Assembly (NCBI GenBank): GCA_905221605.1
Contig: CAJNDS010002257.1
Span: 529,422-593,421 of the forward strand
From: Symbiodinium natans
Taxonomy: Eukaryota; Sar; Dinophyceae; Suessiales; Symbiodiniaceae
Length of the DNA stretch: 64,000 bases
Direction: 5' to 3'
Of this stretch, positions 47,722 through 59,955 are shown in pieces (position 1 is the stretch's first letter; the number at the start of each line of letters is the position of its first letter). The notes below the pieces were generated by a model, which was not told where the DNA came from, did no database searches, and saw only the letters and a list, made by a program, of their open reading frames with translations. Both the position numbers and the translations under genes were made by a program.

Positions 47722-49116
47722 GTCTGTAGTTTACGGTCCATGCTGTAGCACTAGCGCTTCTGTTGTCGTGTCTTGGTTGTAATTCTCCTGGTGTAGTCAG
47801 CAACCAGTTGAACAGCGCGACGCAGGCTACCGTTTTCAGGCACCGTAGCTTCAGCTTCATATCCTGGTTTTCTTCTTGTGAGTTCGAGCGGGCTTGTGGT
47901 GTGCTTTTGCGCAACATCGGCTGGTGCTGTGTTGCATTGATGTTTCCGCTGCTCAGATCTGATGTTGCACAGCCCGATCTGCCGAAATCTTCAGGAATTG
48001 ATATCGAGGTCTCTGAGAAGCAAGAATGTTGTGCAACTTGGTGCCTGGCCGAGCTGTTAAGTCACCATATGATTTGATGTGTGCAAACTTGTCAGAACAT
48101 TGAGGATGCATCTTCTTTCAAAGTCTTTGCAGGTCCGGACATCTTTTATCTTGGGGCCTGTGGCATCCAAGAAGTTGAGGACTGTTGCAAATTGCCAGTC
48201 TCTTGCCAATTGTCGTGCTACCTTAAGAGCCAAGAGCCCACATCCGGGCACGCTCCGTGCCAACCAGGGCTACGGCCTGGGTTTCAGGGGCGTTCGATTG
48301 CGCGGAGAGGGCTGGGGACAAGAAAAAGACGAAGACGAAGAAGGAGAAGAAGAAGCAGAAGAAGACGAAGAAGACCAAGAAGAATAATAAGAAGAAGAAG
48401 GAGAAGAAGGAGCAGAAGAAGAAGCAGAAGAAGAAGAAGAAGCAGAAGAAGAAGAAGAAGAAGAAGAAGAAGAAGAAGAAGAAGAAGAAGAAGAAGAAGA
48501 AGAAGAAGAAGAAGAAGAAGAAGAAGAAGAAGAAGAAGAAGAAGAATCACAACCACAAGGTCGGGACGCGCACCATGCAATGGCAATGTTATACAAGGCC
48601 CTGCCTCTGCCCGCAACCCACGCCCTCCGCCCCAAAGTCCCGCTGATGCAGCTGATGCTCGCCCCCGGGATCCCCACGAGAAACGAAACCTCGATGACGC
48701 GCACCCTTGCGCCCCCCAGTAGCATCAGCGGCTCCGGCCTCAAGGCATTGCTGGCTTGAGGGAGCATGTGGTGGCCTCAACATGGAAATGTCCACAACCG
48801 CACGAAAACCATGGTATTTACAGCGTTTTCTGCGTGATCGGCCCGCCGCCCGGAGCAGCTACAGCTAGGATCACGGTGCCCGGATGTAAGGGCTAACGCC
48901 GCTGCCGCCAACCCCGGTCCATGAAGGGGACGGCGGGGCGGCGGAACGTCAACCCGAAACGTACGATACCAACGCGCAAAGCAACCAATGAACAAACCAG
49001 TACAACCATGACTCAAATCGTACAACATACCACCCAAAGGCGAATCTCTGCCAAGAAGCACAATGACCACATGCATCCCACGTCGGGTTGGTTGAAGAGT
49101 CATCCAGTTCAGGGTG
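47722..49116. other. Gene-free stretch around a GAA tract
   Basis: No gene supported outside the repeat at 48322-48547. The frames here on both strands are short, or low-complexity products of the repeat. Confidence 0.4.
48322..48547. repeat. GAA microsatellite, about 225 bp
   Basis: Nearly pure GAA from about 48430 to 48546, with imperfect GAAGAC, GAAGAAGCA and similar units before it. All Lys-, Arg-, Ser- and Leu-rich frames here are artefacts. Confidence 0.95.
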
Positions 49117-49622
49117 TTAGGGTTTAGGGTTTAGGGTTTAGGGTCAGCTGGACAGTAGTTGTACCACATGAGGCGGATCAGTCGGCCGGCGGGCACAAGC
49201 TGGTTCTAACTCCAAGTGCCAACTGTTTTGAAGACACCGGTCGCGCGCAGAGTGTCTTCTAGGGTTTAGTGTTTATGGTTCAGGGTTTAGGGTGAGTTGC
49301 CGCAAGTTTGGACGGAGGTCTATTTTTTTTAGGATTGTTTTTTTGGGATATTTTTTTGTTTTTTGTCCTTGCTACTGGTACTACTACCCAAAACCCTAAA
49401 CCCTAAACCCGAAACCCGAAACCCTAAACCCTTCACCCTGCTTGCAGAAGCTGTAGGACCCCTGAACCAAACCCTAAACCCTAAACCCCAAACCCTAAAC
49501 CCTAATTCCCAAACCCTAAACCCTAAACCCTAGACCCTAGACCCTACACCCTAAACCCTAAACCCTAAACCCTAAACCCTATACCCTATACCCTAAACCC
49601 TAAACCCTACGCCCTAAACCCC
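49117..49622. repeat. Telomere-like repeat blocks in convergent orientation
   Basis: TTTAGGG units at 49117-49144 and 49260-49292 are followed by CCCTAAA units at 49390-49432 and 49466-49622, with degenerate copies (CCCGAAA, CCCTAGA, CCCTATA). TTTAGGG is the plant- and dinoflagellate-type telomere unit. Confidence 0.9.
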
Positions 49623-52600
49623 AAAAAAGTTCCAAAAAAAGCAAAAAAACCGAATTTAATTCCCCGGCCATTTTGGACGGTTTTGAGTCACACAAGAAGG
49701 GCTGGTGATGTTGTCTTGATGCTTCGCAACACAATACCAACTGGGGAACGCGCCGGCTGAACGCCAAAAGCCACGCGTCAACCGCCAATCCTTGCAGCAA
49801 CGAACGAGCATCAGAAGAAGCAACCTGCCCGAAGAATCCTGAGGGTTCATGGCCACCAAAATGCGAAATTCTATTAAGTCTGCACTAGTGTTACAATCTA
49901 CGTATTAGCGTTCAACCACCCTCGCGCTGTCGGTGACAGGGCCTGATGGTGGCTTTCTTATCCGGCAAGTACGATCCCAATAATTTCAGGCGCCGTTGCG
50001 GCCTTCTGCTGAATTTTCCCCCCTCTTTCCACCCGTCTGAGGAGTGTGTGGGGCCAGGGAAGTTTCCTGCAGCCGAACGGACATGGTGGCGCTCAGTTTC
50101 CGCTGTGCCGTGTACATCTGACGGACAGCGTAAATAGCATGCAGGTGACGGCTGCCACTACACGGAGCATGCAGTGAAGGAGTTGAAACACCAGGTGCCA
50201 GCTGGCTGCTACCATTTGCCACCTAAATAGGCAAGGTATCCCCTAACTGTTAAATGGGGTCCACGTGGGACGTGGGAGGCCTCCCGAAGCAGAATCGATG
50301 CATGCTTCCCAGATCCTAGTGCTTGGACAACTCCTGGACAACCGATTGAGAAGTTTGATACATGTGGAAGGTTCTCCTGACCTCGGAGTGGTTGGGCTCT
50401 CAGCGTGTTGTGACAGGTTGGTTTTGCGGCCAACAATGTCTACTTGTACTGTCTGGTTCAACCCTTTTAGCGATCTGGTGCGGCCATCACGTCACTGCTC
50501 ATAGGCCAGACAAGTTTTGGTCAACAGCAGCCAAGGGTGAGGCTGAAATGCGGTGGGCTGTGTTGTGGGAAGATGTGGGAAGAGGCATCGGGTGCGATCT
50601 TCAGCCCACGTCAGGCACCGAACCCAGTGGACCGCAAGCATCGCAGCCCTGCCGTGGCTTGCATCTGTTTGCTCTGTTTGCTCCATCTGGCAGTGTTTCT
50701 ACGTGTTTCTATGTGTTTCTTGAGTTGTCTTGTTCTCATTCTCCAAACTGAGGTGCAGGAGCTTTTCTTCGAGTTGAAGCCTAGATATCATGCAGCTTGG
50801 CGCAAAAAATTGGAACAGTTCTTAGCGGCTGAGTCCACGCGAGAAAGGTCCACGCCAGCGCCAATGTCTACAGGTTGAGGCGCCTGGGAAAATGGCAAAC
50901 AAAGCTGGTCTTGTTTGTGAACGGTTGTGAGTGAGATGATCTGTGAAAGAGGAGGCGCTTGGAACCTCTTGGAACAGTTGAGCCGAGGAAGGCCCACCAG
51001 GGCCCCCATGCCTTTGTCTGCACCTCCATCGGCCTCTGTGACGTTGGGATCCAAATAGCTGAATGCAATTTGCGAGTGCTTTTCACAAACCGCACAAAGC
51101 AAGGGCCCTTTGCTGGGATTTCTTGATGCGCAGACTTTTCTCGACTTCTCTGAGACTCAAATTGAGGCTCCCGCTCCCGAGAGCGACGTCGAGGAGCCCC
51201 AGAGCGCCTGCAGCGGCTTTTGATTGATTCCTCTGCACTTCTGTAAGTACGTTAAGGTGACTTGTTGGTGACTTTTTTGGTGACTAGATTTTTTCGTCGT
51301 TCTATCTGAAATAAAACATATAAGGAAAAAACAAACTTATTAGGTCAAGAATAAATTCATGTATAAAAAGGAGTACAAATGAAAAGCAATAACATGACAA
51401 AATGTGAATTAAGTGTATTAAAGGAATATGATGAAAAGGACATGTATGCTAGCTGAGCTCTCCCTGGAGCCCTGAGTGCAGTGCTAACGACTTGAACGCC
51501 TGGCGTTCTGGCCATTTCTGGCCATTTCTGGCCCCCACCGTTTCCACTCCAAAGGCCAATTCCAGAACCCTGTCACACCCTTCCGAATCTTGGGGCCCGT
51601 GCTATTTCTTTTGACATTTTCTCTTGTCCAACCAGGCCTGTGCAAGGTCTCTCAGTCCCGTGGAGTTGCTCCTATAGTCCATGTGCTGCTGTTGACAGCG
51701 GAAGATTGTCACAACACGCTCTGTAGCTCTTTCGCCGTGTGCAGCGCCGCTCTAAGTTTCACGAAGAGTCAGCAATTGAGAGGCCTTCTTCAAAACATTC
51801 TCTCGGCAGTTTTCTCTCGGTCACTCAACGTTTGGGCCCTAGCTGCGCCACTAAGTTTCACAAAGAGTTAAACAACTGGAGCGTTTGTTTTTAAAGCCAT
51901 CTCTCGGCTCTCCTTTGTTTTCTCGCTGTCGCTCAACGTTTTGGGGCCCTTGAGCTGCGCCGCCAAGTTTCGCGAAGAGTTAAGAATTGAGAGACCTTTT
52001 CCGCGGGTTTCCTTGGCTCTCCTTTTTTTCTTGCTCTCGCTCAACGATCTATCTATATATATATATATATAGATCTGTGTATATATGTCTCGTCTTACCT
52101 CTCGGCAACACGACGACACTCCCGCATGTAGACGATGCCGGAGGGCGGCCCCAAGCGGCCCACATAAGTTCAACTAATCGGCGAGCACTGCGGCACGGAT
52201 TCCGCCATCAACCGGACCTTCACTTCAACACTGCCACCAGACGTGCATGCAAGATTCCTCACCCCTGCCCACACGTGACTTTACACACTGAGGCAGGGCA
52301 TACGCAAAGGAAGATTCCACACCGTGCCCACGACAGACGCAAAGGAAGTGCCACACGCTGCCACTCCACGTCCCGCTCCTGGTACTAAGCAGGACTGCAG
52401 GCTGCTCCAAGCAGGACTGCACGTGTACGTCGACTGCGCACGTTCATACAGGCGGCGGGGGCTGGGGGCGATAGGAACGCGATCTGGGGATGCGCCGCGC
52501 CGCAATCCATGCCTCCCTGCTCCACTGGTCGGCCCTACCCTCTCTTCCGGGCAGCGAGTGGGCCACCTCTTCAGGCCCAGACCCCCATTCTCAGTTCGAG

Positions 52601-53620
52601 GCCCGCAGACCTGTTCTGCCCCATCGGCCCCAATCCAGATCGCGTCTGTGCTAGAGCTTGTGTTATGTCGTTTCGCCCTAAGAAGGATCCTCAGAAGTAG
52701 GAGTGCCACACGTCGTGTCTGTATTTGTCGGCATTTCTGCCTGTCTGCCTTAAGCGGCCGTTCCACAATTTAAGCAGCTTCTCACCACCTGACCTTGTAC
52801 TTGTAGAAACCTGCTTGACCCATCACAAGCGACGCAACTTGACGAGCATCCCCCGATGATCTTAAACCAAAACGGCATGCAATCTTCGGAGTCTCCAAGA
52901 CTCAAACCAAGTGCAGACCACGATTTCTGACGTCCTTGCTGTCACCAGCTTGCACGCGTAGCACACCCCCCCGCATTTGGATGTCTCCAATGAGAAGGAC
53001 CGAGCTCCTCCCATCCAACCCTTTAAGCAAGTGTGCCGTAGCCTCCCGCGCCAAGTGCCCTGCAAAAAGCGACGGGCCCGTGCAGAAAGTACCCTCCAGC
53101 AAACACGCGCCCAAAGTGTTCGAAACTGATGACGCCTACATTAAATCTCCGAGTCAACGAAGTGGCCCTTCAAGAGCAATCTCAAATGTCTCGATGCAGC
53201 GTTCTGAGCTCGACTGACTCGACGACAATCAGAATCAAAACCGCAAACAGCTCCTGATATCGTCCTAAAATGCATCCACCCAGTTGCTTGAACAGCCGTC
53301 TGAGGTGGAGGGACTGCGAGGGGAGCCACGCCATCCGACAAGCATACGAGATTACTTGTGCAGGTGGCTTTCTCGCAGGCTTGGTCTTCCCTTGCCCATG
53401 ACAGGTGCACTCGCTTTGGTGTGGGGCTCACCGGAAGGATGGCTGTCTTGGGCTTGGTGCTAGTCTGTCACTACTCACAGCACTTGGAGTTCTGTGCCTC
53501 AAGCTGATCCGTGCATCCTCACCTACCTCACGGTGCCGGGGACTTTCTTTATGATCGAAATTGGTGAGCTCTTGGCGTCTGTCGGAGGTCGCCTAGGAGT
53601 CGATGTGTACGTTGGATGCT
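49623..53620. other. Mostly gene-free stretch
   Basis: No gene supported except one exon candidate (50753-50878). A short TA palindrome stands near 52044-52090. Open frames at 52281-52773 overlap on both strands and have no recognisable content. Confidence 0.4.
50753..50878 (+). CDS. Candidate terminal exon of an unknown gene
   Basis: A pyrimidine-rich stretch and AG precede GTGCAGGAGC (AG|G acceptor, as usual in dinoflagellates). The frame then reads VQELFFELKPRYHAAWRKKL and EQFLAAESTRERSTPAPMST to a TGA at 50876-50878, with amphipathic, coding-like composition. No upstream exon was found and I do not recognise the family. Chance is possible. Confidence 0.25.
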   Translation: MQELFFELKPRYHAAWRKKLEQFLAAESTRERSTPAPMSTG

Positions 53621-53664
53621 AATATCTCCACCGCCCACTCTCCTGCGTGGGCGGTGGAGATATT
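53621..53664. repeat. Perfect hairpin, 18-bp stem, 8-base loop
   Basis: AATATCTCCACCGCCCAC (53621-53638) and its exact reverse complement (53647-53664) enclose TCTCCTGC. No T run follows, so a bacterial-type terminator is not implied. Confidence 0.9.
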
Positions 53665-56600
53665 GTGCACTTGCACAACTCCATATGGGACTTGATTCTC
53701 TAAGCCGACTGGCTGGGGCCGGGTTCGGTTCCGGCCGTTGGTGTGAGAGGCGCAGGGTGGCAATGCGCCCAAAACTTCCTTCACCGGCGGTGGGAACCCC
53801 TGTCAAGGCACCAGCTGGCGGTCGTGCTGGCGCGTGCTGCAGGGAGGGCGTTACGACGCCGCAGACTCGGGAGGGTCTCGGTGACGAAGTCTCGGATTGC
53901 GGCTGCGGCTGCGGCGGTGGCTGCGCTAGACTTGGAGCAGTGAGGAGCAGAATCGTGCTTGAGCTCTGCCGCCTTCTGGCCGCGACCCCCATTCCCGGCT
54001 CGAAGCCCAGGGTCTCGGCCAGATTTGCTGTTTTGCCCGATCGGTGAGTTGACCTCGCCAACAAGCTAGCCTGTCGGGCCTTTCGTGATCGAGCCTGCTC
54101 GTGCCCACTTGAACTGCATGCGCCGCCGCCAGCTATGGTGCAGACGCATGCAGCTGGCGCAGTGGTGAGGCACACCCTGGCCCTGCTCCTGGACTGTGAA
54201 GCGGGAGTGGTTTCATCACCGTCGGTGGGGTGGGTCTTGCGTGGAGAGGCCTGCTGTCTTTGTGGTGACCACGCTCGGGCCCGTGTGACGCGCCCGTGTG
54301 ACGCCAGCGTGAAGCGCGCGTCTGGGCGCTTGACTGCGACGTGCCAGCTGATTGGCTCCGCGCCAGACACAGACAGCGGTGACGAGCTTGACCACAGCAT
54401 CCTCGCTAATGATTGTGCAGTGCCCATGGACTGCAGGCGCACGGCATTGCATTCCTGAACTGCGGCCCCTTGGTGATAGAGGGCGAGCTGGCTGATCATG
54501 CTCTTGGTGCGATTGTTGGAGTCAAGCAACCAGAAACCGCGCTTTTGCCCAACAATCGAGGTCACATTCGGATGAGACTTCTTCCGGTGTTTGTATTTGG
54601 CAACCGACACCTCCACGTCTTCGTTCGGCGTATCCATTCAGCAGGTTTGCTACATCCATCTGGCTCAGCATCAACGTCCACGCTGCACTTCTTTGCCCCG
54701 GCGTTCACGTCTCTTGCGCTAGGGTTGCGGAGCCACAGGCGCCTTGGCGCCCGTGCTAGTAGGCGCCTTGTGCCCTTGCCATCCGCTGCGCGCAGTGCTT
54801 TGTTTCCCGCGGGCTGCGTTTGACAGCGCAGTGAAGGAAGCCAGGCTCTGGCTCTGCCAGTTTGCCCCCGCTGCGTCTTTGTGGAACGAACGTTCAGTGC
54901 CCTTCGAGTCGTCTCATCATAGCCAGGTCGAAGACCATCGAATTCCGCAAATATCCGCTGTAGCAGGTCAAGATGTATTGCTCATCGACAAGACGCGAAT
55001 CAGGCATGTTTTTGGCATTTTTTGGCTGCAGGGTGGCGCGATGCGTCTTCTAAGGATTCGCTTGTTGGCGTTTCGTCGTTTTGGGGGATGCATGTGAGCA
55101 GCCAAGCTACACGTGCAGGTTGCAGAGACCCCGTACCTGCGTAGGTGCGAAGCATTGTTTCCCAAGATGCTGAGCTGAATGCTGGCCATGAAAAGATGAT
55201 GTGGGCTCGGGCTGCGTGCTGATGCGCGGTGTCTCGCTCTCGCTTGACGTTGGGGCCCCTGCGCTGCGCCGCTTATTTTCACGAAGTGTTAACATTCTAA
55301 AATAAAGATTTTTTTTCTCTCTCTCTCTCTCTCTCTCTCCCTCTCCCTCCCTCCTCCCTCCCTCCCTCCCTCCCTCCCTCCCTCCGTCTCTCTTTTTCTC
55401 GCTCTCGCTCAACGTTTGGGCCCTTGAGCTGCCACTGTTTGGCATTTTGTACTTGCGGGCATGAAGAGAGAAAAAGTACGCATTCTGTTTGAGAGCTTTC
55501 TGGCGGGGCAATTTGCTTTGCACGGAGTGCTTGCGGTCTCTGCGTATTCTCCCGGGCCAGCTGATATAAAGCCATCACCCCGTCGGTGTGCATTTGAAGT
55601 CAACGCTGCCACTTAGCCCACAAAGGAACTTAGCGGATGTCACTCTCATTTTTTTGTTGCTTCTCCGTCAGATCGTGTCATCGTCTGTGAGCTTCAGTTC
55701 TCGCTTTCTCTCTTTCAGGCGCTGGTTCTCCCTTGTAGTGACAACAGTGACAGCAGCGATCGTCATCCATCTCGAAGACATGGCTGCTTAATTGTTCTTT
55801 CCGCACCTTCTTTGTCACATTAGCAATGGTTTGCTGGCTGTCAGTCCGGCGAACATGTCTGTTGAGTTGTCGACGAAGTCTCCCGGCAATAGTGTGCCCT
55901 CCATTGCCATCCTCGATGAGTTGTTGTTGGCATTGCGATGCTGCGTTTTTGAACTTCCTGCTTGCCGGTGGCTCCACTTAGCACTTTAAAGTGCCGGGAG
56001 AGACACACACGACAGGCACTTCAGGAGGACAGCCGCAAGTGGTTCCACTCAATGTCCATGCGTTGGCTCCTGAGAACAAATCGCAGTGGTGAAACCCACA
56101 TCTGCCACGAGCCCAGGATCGAACTGCCCCGAGAAGTTCTCCCTGGTTGATGAGGTTCGCCGTGGGGCGATCACATTGTGCTTGAGTGCTATATGGGGTC
56201 AAGATCCAACGGGTTCAGGCCCTCATCTTCTTTTTTCTCTTTGAGGCTAGTGGGCTACAATCGAAATTGTCTTCGTTTGTCTTGGTCTGTCTTGGTATTG
56301 AAGGACAACTATGCCCACTGCCGTCCCCCGCAGACAACACCAGCATTTCATGCACACGTAGCAGACAAATCGACCTTTCATCCCCAAATCGACGACAGTC
56401 GCGTTTGGCGAACCCTGACGTCCAAAAGTGATGACAGTTCGCATTGGGTGAAGCCGGACATCCAACAGCGGCGACAGTTACGAGGATGGCGACATCGATG
56501 CTTGCGGCTTTGGCGGGAGCGCGATTTTCAACATCGCGAGCTGCAAATTCACACAGCGAAACCCAGCCAAAGGCCCAAGACGTAAGGTTCCATTCTCGGG

Positions 56601-57692
56601 ACGCTCAGCGATGCAAGCCTCGAAGGGACCTTAGCAGAGATTTCGATCTCCACGCTTAAAGTATGGGAGCACGATTCGACAACATGTTTCGAGCCCTCGA
56701 GGAATCTGCGCCAAGCCCGTGCTCCGGAAAATGTAAGCATTTACTTAATTTACTTCCAAACTGCGACCACGAGGAATAGCGTCCGCTTTTCGCGGGCATT
56801 TCGCAGTGCCGTGTGAGCAACTCAATCTAACTTTCCTTTATTCTTAGCGAAAAATCCCCATGGTGTTGGCACGCTGTTGGGGAGCATTATATTATCTTGC
56901 ATTATATTGTATAACATCATAATATTGTGTGGATTTTTGTTATGCATGATCTACTGTTATTACATATACTAGTGAAACTTCAAAAGCCACCCAAAACACA
57001 AACTCAAAGCTTCAAGCAGCAAGTCGCAGCAACTACTTTAGCACTTTAGCTTCAACAAGCAGTCCAAGCCAAAACTTGGCAACCTATTTCCAAAGTTTGT
57101 ATACTTAGCAACTTTTTTCCAAAGTTAGTATCATCATGTAACACCCGTAAGATTTGGACCCCGGATAGCGCTCAGTTATGGAGGTTGATGCATTTAGATG
57201 GATGTTGCTGTCAAGGTCGCACCCCGCAAAGTCACGTTGGGAGCCGCAGGAGTGTGCCATTGGGACCCGTGAGATCTGGCGTGTGGGGGCATTAGAACAT
57301 ATTGGAGATTATTGGAGCATGGAGACCTGCAAAAAGCTGAGGTCGCAAACGCGTCAATTCAAGTGATCTGGGCGGAGTCTGCAGATGCTGCTGGTGCTCC
57401 GTTTGTACTGTTAGGGCCTGTTAGGGGGACGTCATGAAATTTTCAGATGACGTGTCGTATCACGATTCAAATATTGCGACATTGACCACATCGGCATGGG
57501 ATGAGATACGGGGAGAACAGAGTCGCAATTGAGTCTCGATGCATCTGCGGTGTTTCTTGCGTTCTTCATTTTCTTGCTACAGTCTCAGAAGTGTTGGATA
57601 CTTTTGCTTCCTTTGGCGGCCTTTTCGTTTCGGCTCTGGCTTGAAGCCGAGAATCGACAGCTCAACTGGAGGTCTGGCAAGAGCTTCCGCGG
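53665..57692. other. Mostly gene-free stretch
   Basis: No gene supported. A CT/CTCC tract lies at 55312-55398. Long GC-rich frames overlap on both strands between 53549 and 54823 without recognisable domains. Bases 56820-57180 are AT-rich with no structure I could name. Bases 57530-57692 are the likely 5' untranslated part of the BCP1 gene. Confidence 0.4.
55312..55398. repeat. CT and CTCC microsatellite
   Basis: A CT run passes into CTCC units. Confidence 0.95.
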
Positions 57693-58490
57693 ATGAAGCG
57701 GAAGGTGAAGCGCAACGATCGCAAGGAGTGTCAGAGCCGTCAGAGCCCAGAGCTCAAGAGCTCAGAGCAGAGCTCAGAGATGGAAGAGATGGAAGAGATG
57801 GAAAGGGACCAAAGCAAACAGACCTTCCAGGTAGAGTTTGAGTTCTACGATCCTGATGACTCCGATTTCCACAATGTCCGAGAGCTTCTCCAAACGGGTG
57901 CCCTGCGTTTCTTGGACTTGGACTTCTCAAGCCTGGCGGACGACATCGTGGAGCAGGTGAACATTGGGACCACGATCAAGTCCGGGGAAAGTGAGGGCGA
58001 AGGAGGGGAAAGTGAAGGCGAAGGCGGCGAAGGCGGCGAAGGCGAAGGCTTGCAGGACGCAGCCCTCTGCGGCTTCCTAACCGCCCTGAATTTGCGGCAG
58101 TTCTCAGAGAAGACCTGGTGCAAGAGCTTGGTGTCCTTGTTGGAGGCAAAAGCTGAAAGTGCGGGCCCTGCAGTCTCGGAGAAGCTGCAAAGCTTTCTTC
58201 CACAAGCCATGGCCTCAACCGCCACATCCGCCACATCCGCCACAAGGGCGAAGACACAGAAGCCAGCACAGCAAGCACAGCCAGCACAGCCAGCACAGCC
58301 AGCACAGCCAGGGTTGCTGGTCTCAGAGCGCTTCGTGAACTTGCCCCTGAACCTCGTGCCTGCGCTGCACACGGCGGTGCTGGAGGACATCCGCTGGTCT
58401 CAAGAGACAGAGCACTGCCCGAGCGAGGAGAGGGTTGACATAGCGGATTTGGAATCCCTGAATAGGTTATTGATGAAGATTGAAATATGA
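57693..58490 (+). CDS. BCP1/BCCIP family protein, first coding exon
   Basis: Open frame of 265 residues starting MKRKVKRNDRKECQSRQS. After a Glu-rich N-terminus it has the BCP1/BCCIP hallmark region: VEFEFYDPDDSDFHNVRELL, a linker, LADDIVEQVNIGTTIKSGE, an acidic Glu/Gly stretch, FLTALNLRQFSEKTW and, later, LLVSERFVNLPLNLVPALH with VLEDIRW. Yeast Bcp1 is a nuclear protein that acts as chaperone of ribosomal protein uL14 and in nuclear export; human BCCIP binds BRCA2 and p21. Gly/Glu and Ala/Gln/Pro repeats lengthen the linkers here. The last residues (LNRLLMKIEI, stop at 58490) are probably intron read-through: ERPFYFFTHFLLLAP at 58515 looks like the next exon, and the family C-terminus is not otherwise present. 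Confidence 0.75.
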   Translation: MKRKVKRNDRKECQSRQSPELKSSEQSSEMEEMEEMERDQSKQTFQVEFEFYDPDDSDFHNVRELLQTGALRFLDLDFSSLADDIVEQVNIGTTIKSGESEGEGGESEGEGGEGGEGEGLQDAALCGFLTALNLRQFSEKTWCKSLVSLLEAKAESAGPAVSEKLQSFLPQAMASTATSATSATRAKTQKPAQQAQPAQPAQPAQPGLLVSERFVNLPLNLVPALHTAVLEDIRWSQETEHCPSEERVDIADLESLNRLLMKIEI

Positions 58491-58514
58491 CAAATATGAC
58501 ATGACATATGCCAG

Positions 58515-58587
58515 GAGCGGCCCTTCTATTTCTTCACTCACTTCTTGCTCCTGGCGCCATGCCGGGCCTCCGACACAGGAACGTTTT
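58515..58587 (+). CDS. Probable second coding exon of the BCP1/BCCIP gene
   Basis: Follows CCAG at 58511-58514 and reads ERPFYFFTHFLLLAPCRASD, similar in character to the aromatic beta-strand region near the C-terminus of this family, then meets GTGAGT at 58588. The frame needs an upstream donor at a codon boundary; the only one nearby is a GA dinucleotide at 58482. GT at 58466 would give another, less family-like frame. Later exons were not identified. Confidence 0.4.
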
Positions 58588-59344
58588 GTGAGTCCAAGAT
58601 GCGGTGAGTCTCTTTTGTTCAGGCTGGTGCTTAGGGCCCTCACCTACGTGTTTTTCAAGTTGGGAGGTTGGAGGGGGCGGGGGGGAGGGGGAGAGGGGGT
58701 CGAGCGTTCGAAGTGTTTTGGTCGTAGCTGGTCTTGTTCACCCTCTCCTCGGTTTCGGGTACAACCCTCCACGATCTCTTTAACAACCCACAAAAGCATG
58801 CCTGGATCCAGAAGTTGACAGAGTGAGACTTAGCTGGAAAGGGGCGAGGCGGCGAGGGGGAATTTGAATCAGAGAGATCTGCAAAAGCCCAACTCTGATC
58901 CGTGCCAAGCGGAAGCCACAACTCGTAAGGAGGTCACCCGCATTCCTGTCAACATTTTTTGTTAGCTTTCGCCAAATTGCCGCAAGGAATTTGGGAGGGG
59001 GGGTCGCACAGAAGTAAGAAACATGAAGAAACGAGGCTCCGCCGTTCCATGAGCCGCTCTTGAAGCCTTGAAGCCTTGAAGCCTTGTTAAGCCTTGTTAA
59101 GCCTTGTTAAGCCTTGAGTCTGAGTCTTGTTGTTTGAACAAGTTTCCTTTGTAGTTTTTTCTCTGAAAGCTGCTGACAACAGCGCAGGCTGCCGGCTGGA
59201 TGGCCGCAGCATCGCCTTCGCGCGGCCGGAGGAACGGACGGTTTGAGCGTTCTCTGTATTTAGAACTGAGAGTCACCCTTTGCTTTTTTCTGAAGCTTTT
59301 TTGAGCAGAGACGCGTCTCTCCTCTCTCTTCTTGTGTCTCGCAG
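58588..59344. other. Stretch after the BCP1 exons
   Basis: Possibly introns or intergenic. It holds G-rich sequence (58664-58700) and a short minisatellite at 59061-59115. No further BCP1 exon was found. Confidence 0.35.
59061..59115. repeat. Minisatellite: GCCTTGAA then GCCTTGTTAA units
   Basis: Three copies of GCCTTGAA are followed by three of GCCTTGTTAA and a partial copy. Confidence 0.9.
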
Positions 59345-59471
59345 GATGAAGCCTTGGCCCGAGTGGCCTCCGTGGCCTTCAGCTTCCCCAGCTTCCCGGC
59401 CCTCCCGGCCTCGCCGAAGACGACGGAGACGGAGACGGCTCGCTCCAAGCCACTCGCCAACAACTCACGCA
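59345..59471 (+). CDS. Candidate internal exon
   Basis: A pyrimidine-rich tract ending in CTCGCAG precedes GATGAAGCC (AG|G), and GTGAGT follows ACGCA. The frame DEALARVASVAFSFPSFPAL, then PASPKTTETETARSKPLANN, is open throughout. The strong splice-site context supports an exon; the protein is not recognised. A following frame at about 59650-59955 (RSNYEKAIAGLREVLEELES, ending in a Lys/Arg/Pro-rich tail and a stop) may be its terminal exon. Confidence 0.35.
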
Positions 59472-59955
59472 GTGAGTTCAAAAGAAAACAGAACAAAAGA
59501 GCACACACATGGACACATACACACCCACCCTTACACGAGCGCGCGCGCACAGTGAGAACAGGGAGCGCGCTCAGTCGCCTCTCTGTTTTCTCTCTCACGC
59601 CTCGCCTCCTTGTTTGTGTCTGATATCTTGCGTGTTAGTTAACGTGAGCGTGAGAGCATGCGGCTTTTTTTGGAGTGGCACAAGGAAAAGGCGTCGTCCG
59701 ACTGCGACAAGACCGTCTGGGTCCGATGGAACAGAGCGCGTGGCCAATGAGCGCGTGGCGGTGCTTGGCCTCACACGGTCGAACTACGAAAAGGCGATCG
59801 CCGGACTAAGGGAGGTGCTGGAGGAGCTGGAGAGCAAAGCCAGAACCGCCCCAGAACCGCCAACAACCCTTCAAGAGTTTGAAGACGAGCCGGCAAGGAG
59901 AAAGCTGAGAAAGCCCCCAAGAAGAAATCCCAAAAAGCCCGCAAAAAGATCGTGA

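Noticed and set aside
48081-48767. Poly-Arg, poly-Lys, poly-Ser and poly-Leu frames
   Set aside because: All come from the GAA tract in different frames.
53549-54637. Minus-strand frame of 362 residues
   Set aside because: GC-rich region with equally open frames on the other strand; no domain, no splice context, and the composition (Arg/Ser/Pro/Ala) is typical of chance frames.
56080-56170. tRNA-like sequence on the minus strand (AGTTCGATCC with partly pairing ends)
   Set aside because: Only about 61 bases between the pairing ends and a poor T-arm stem; not a tRNA gene. A tRNA-derived SINE remnant remains possible.
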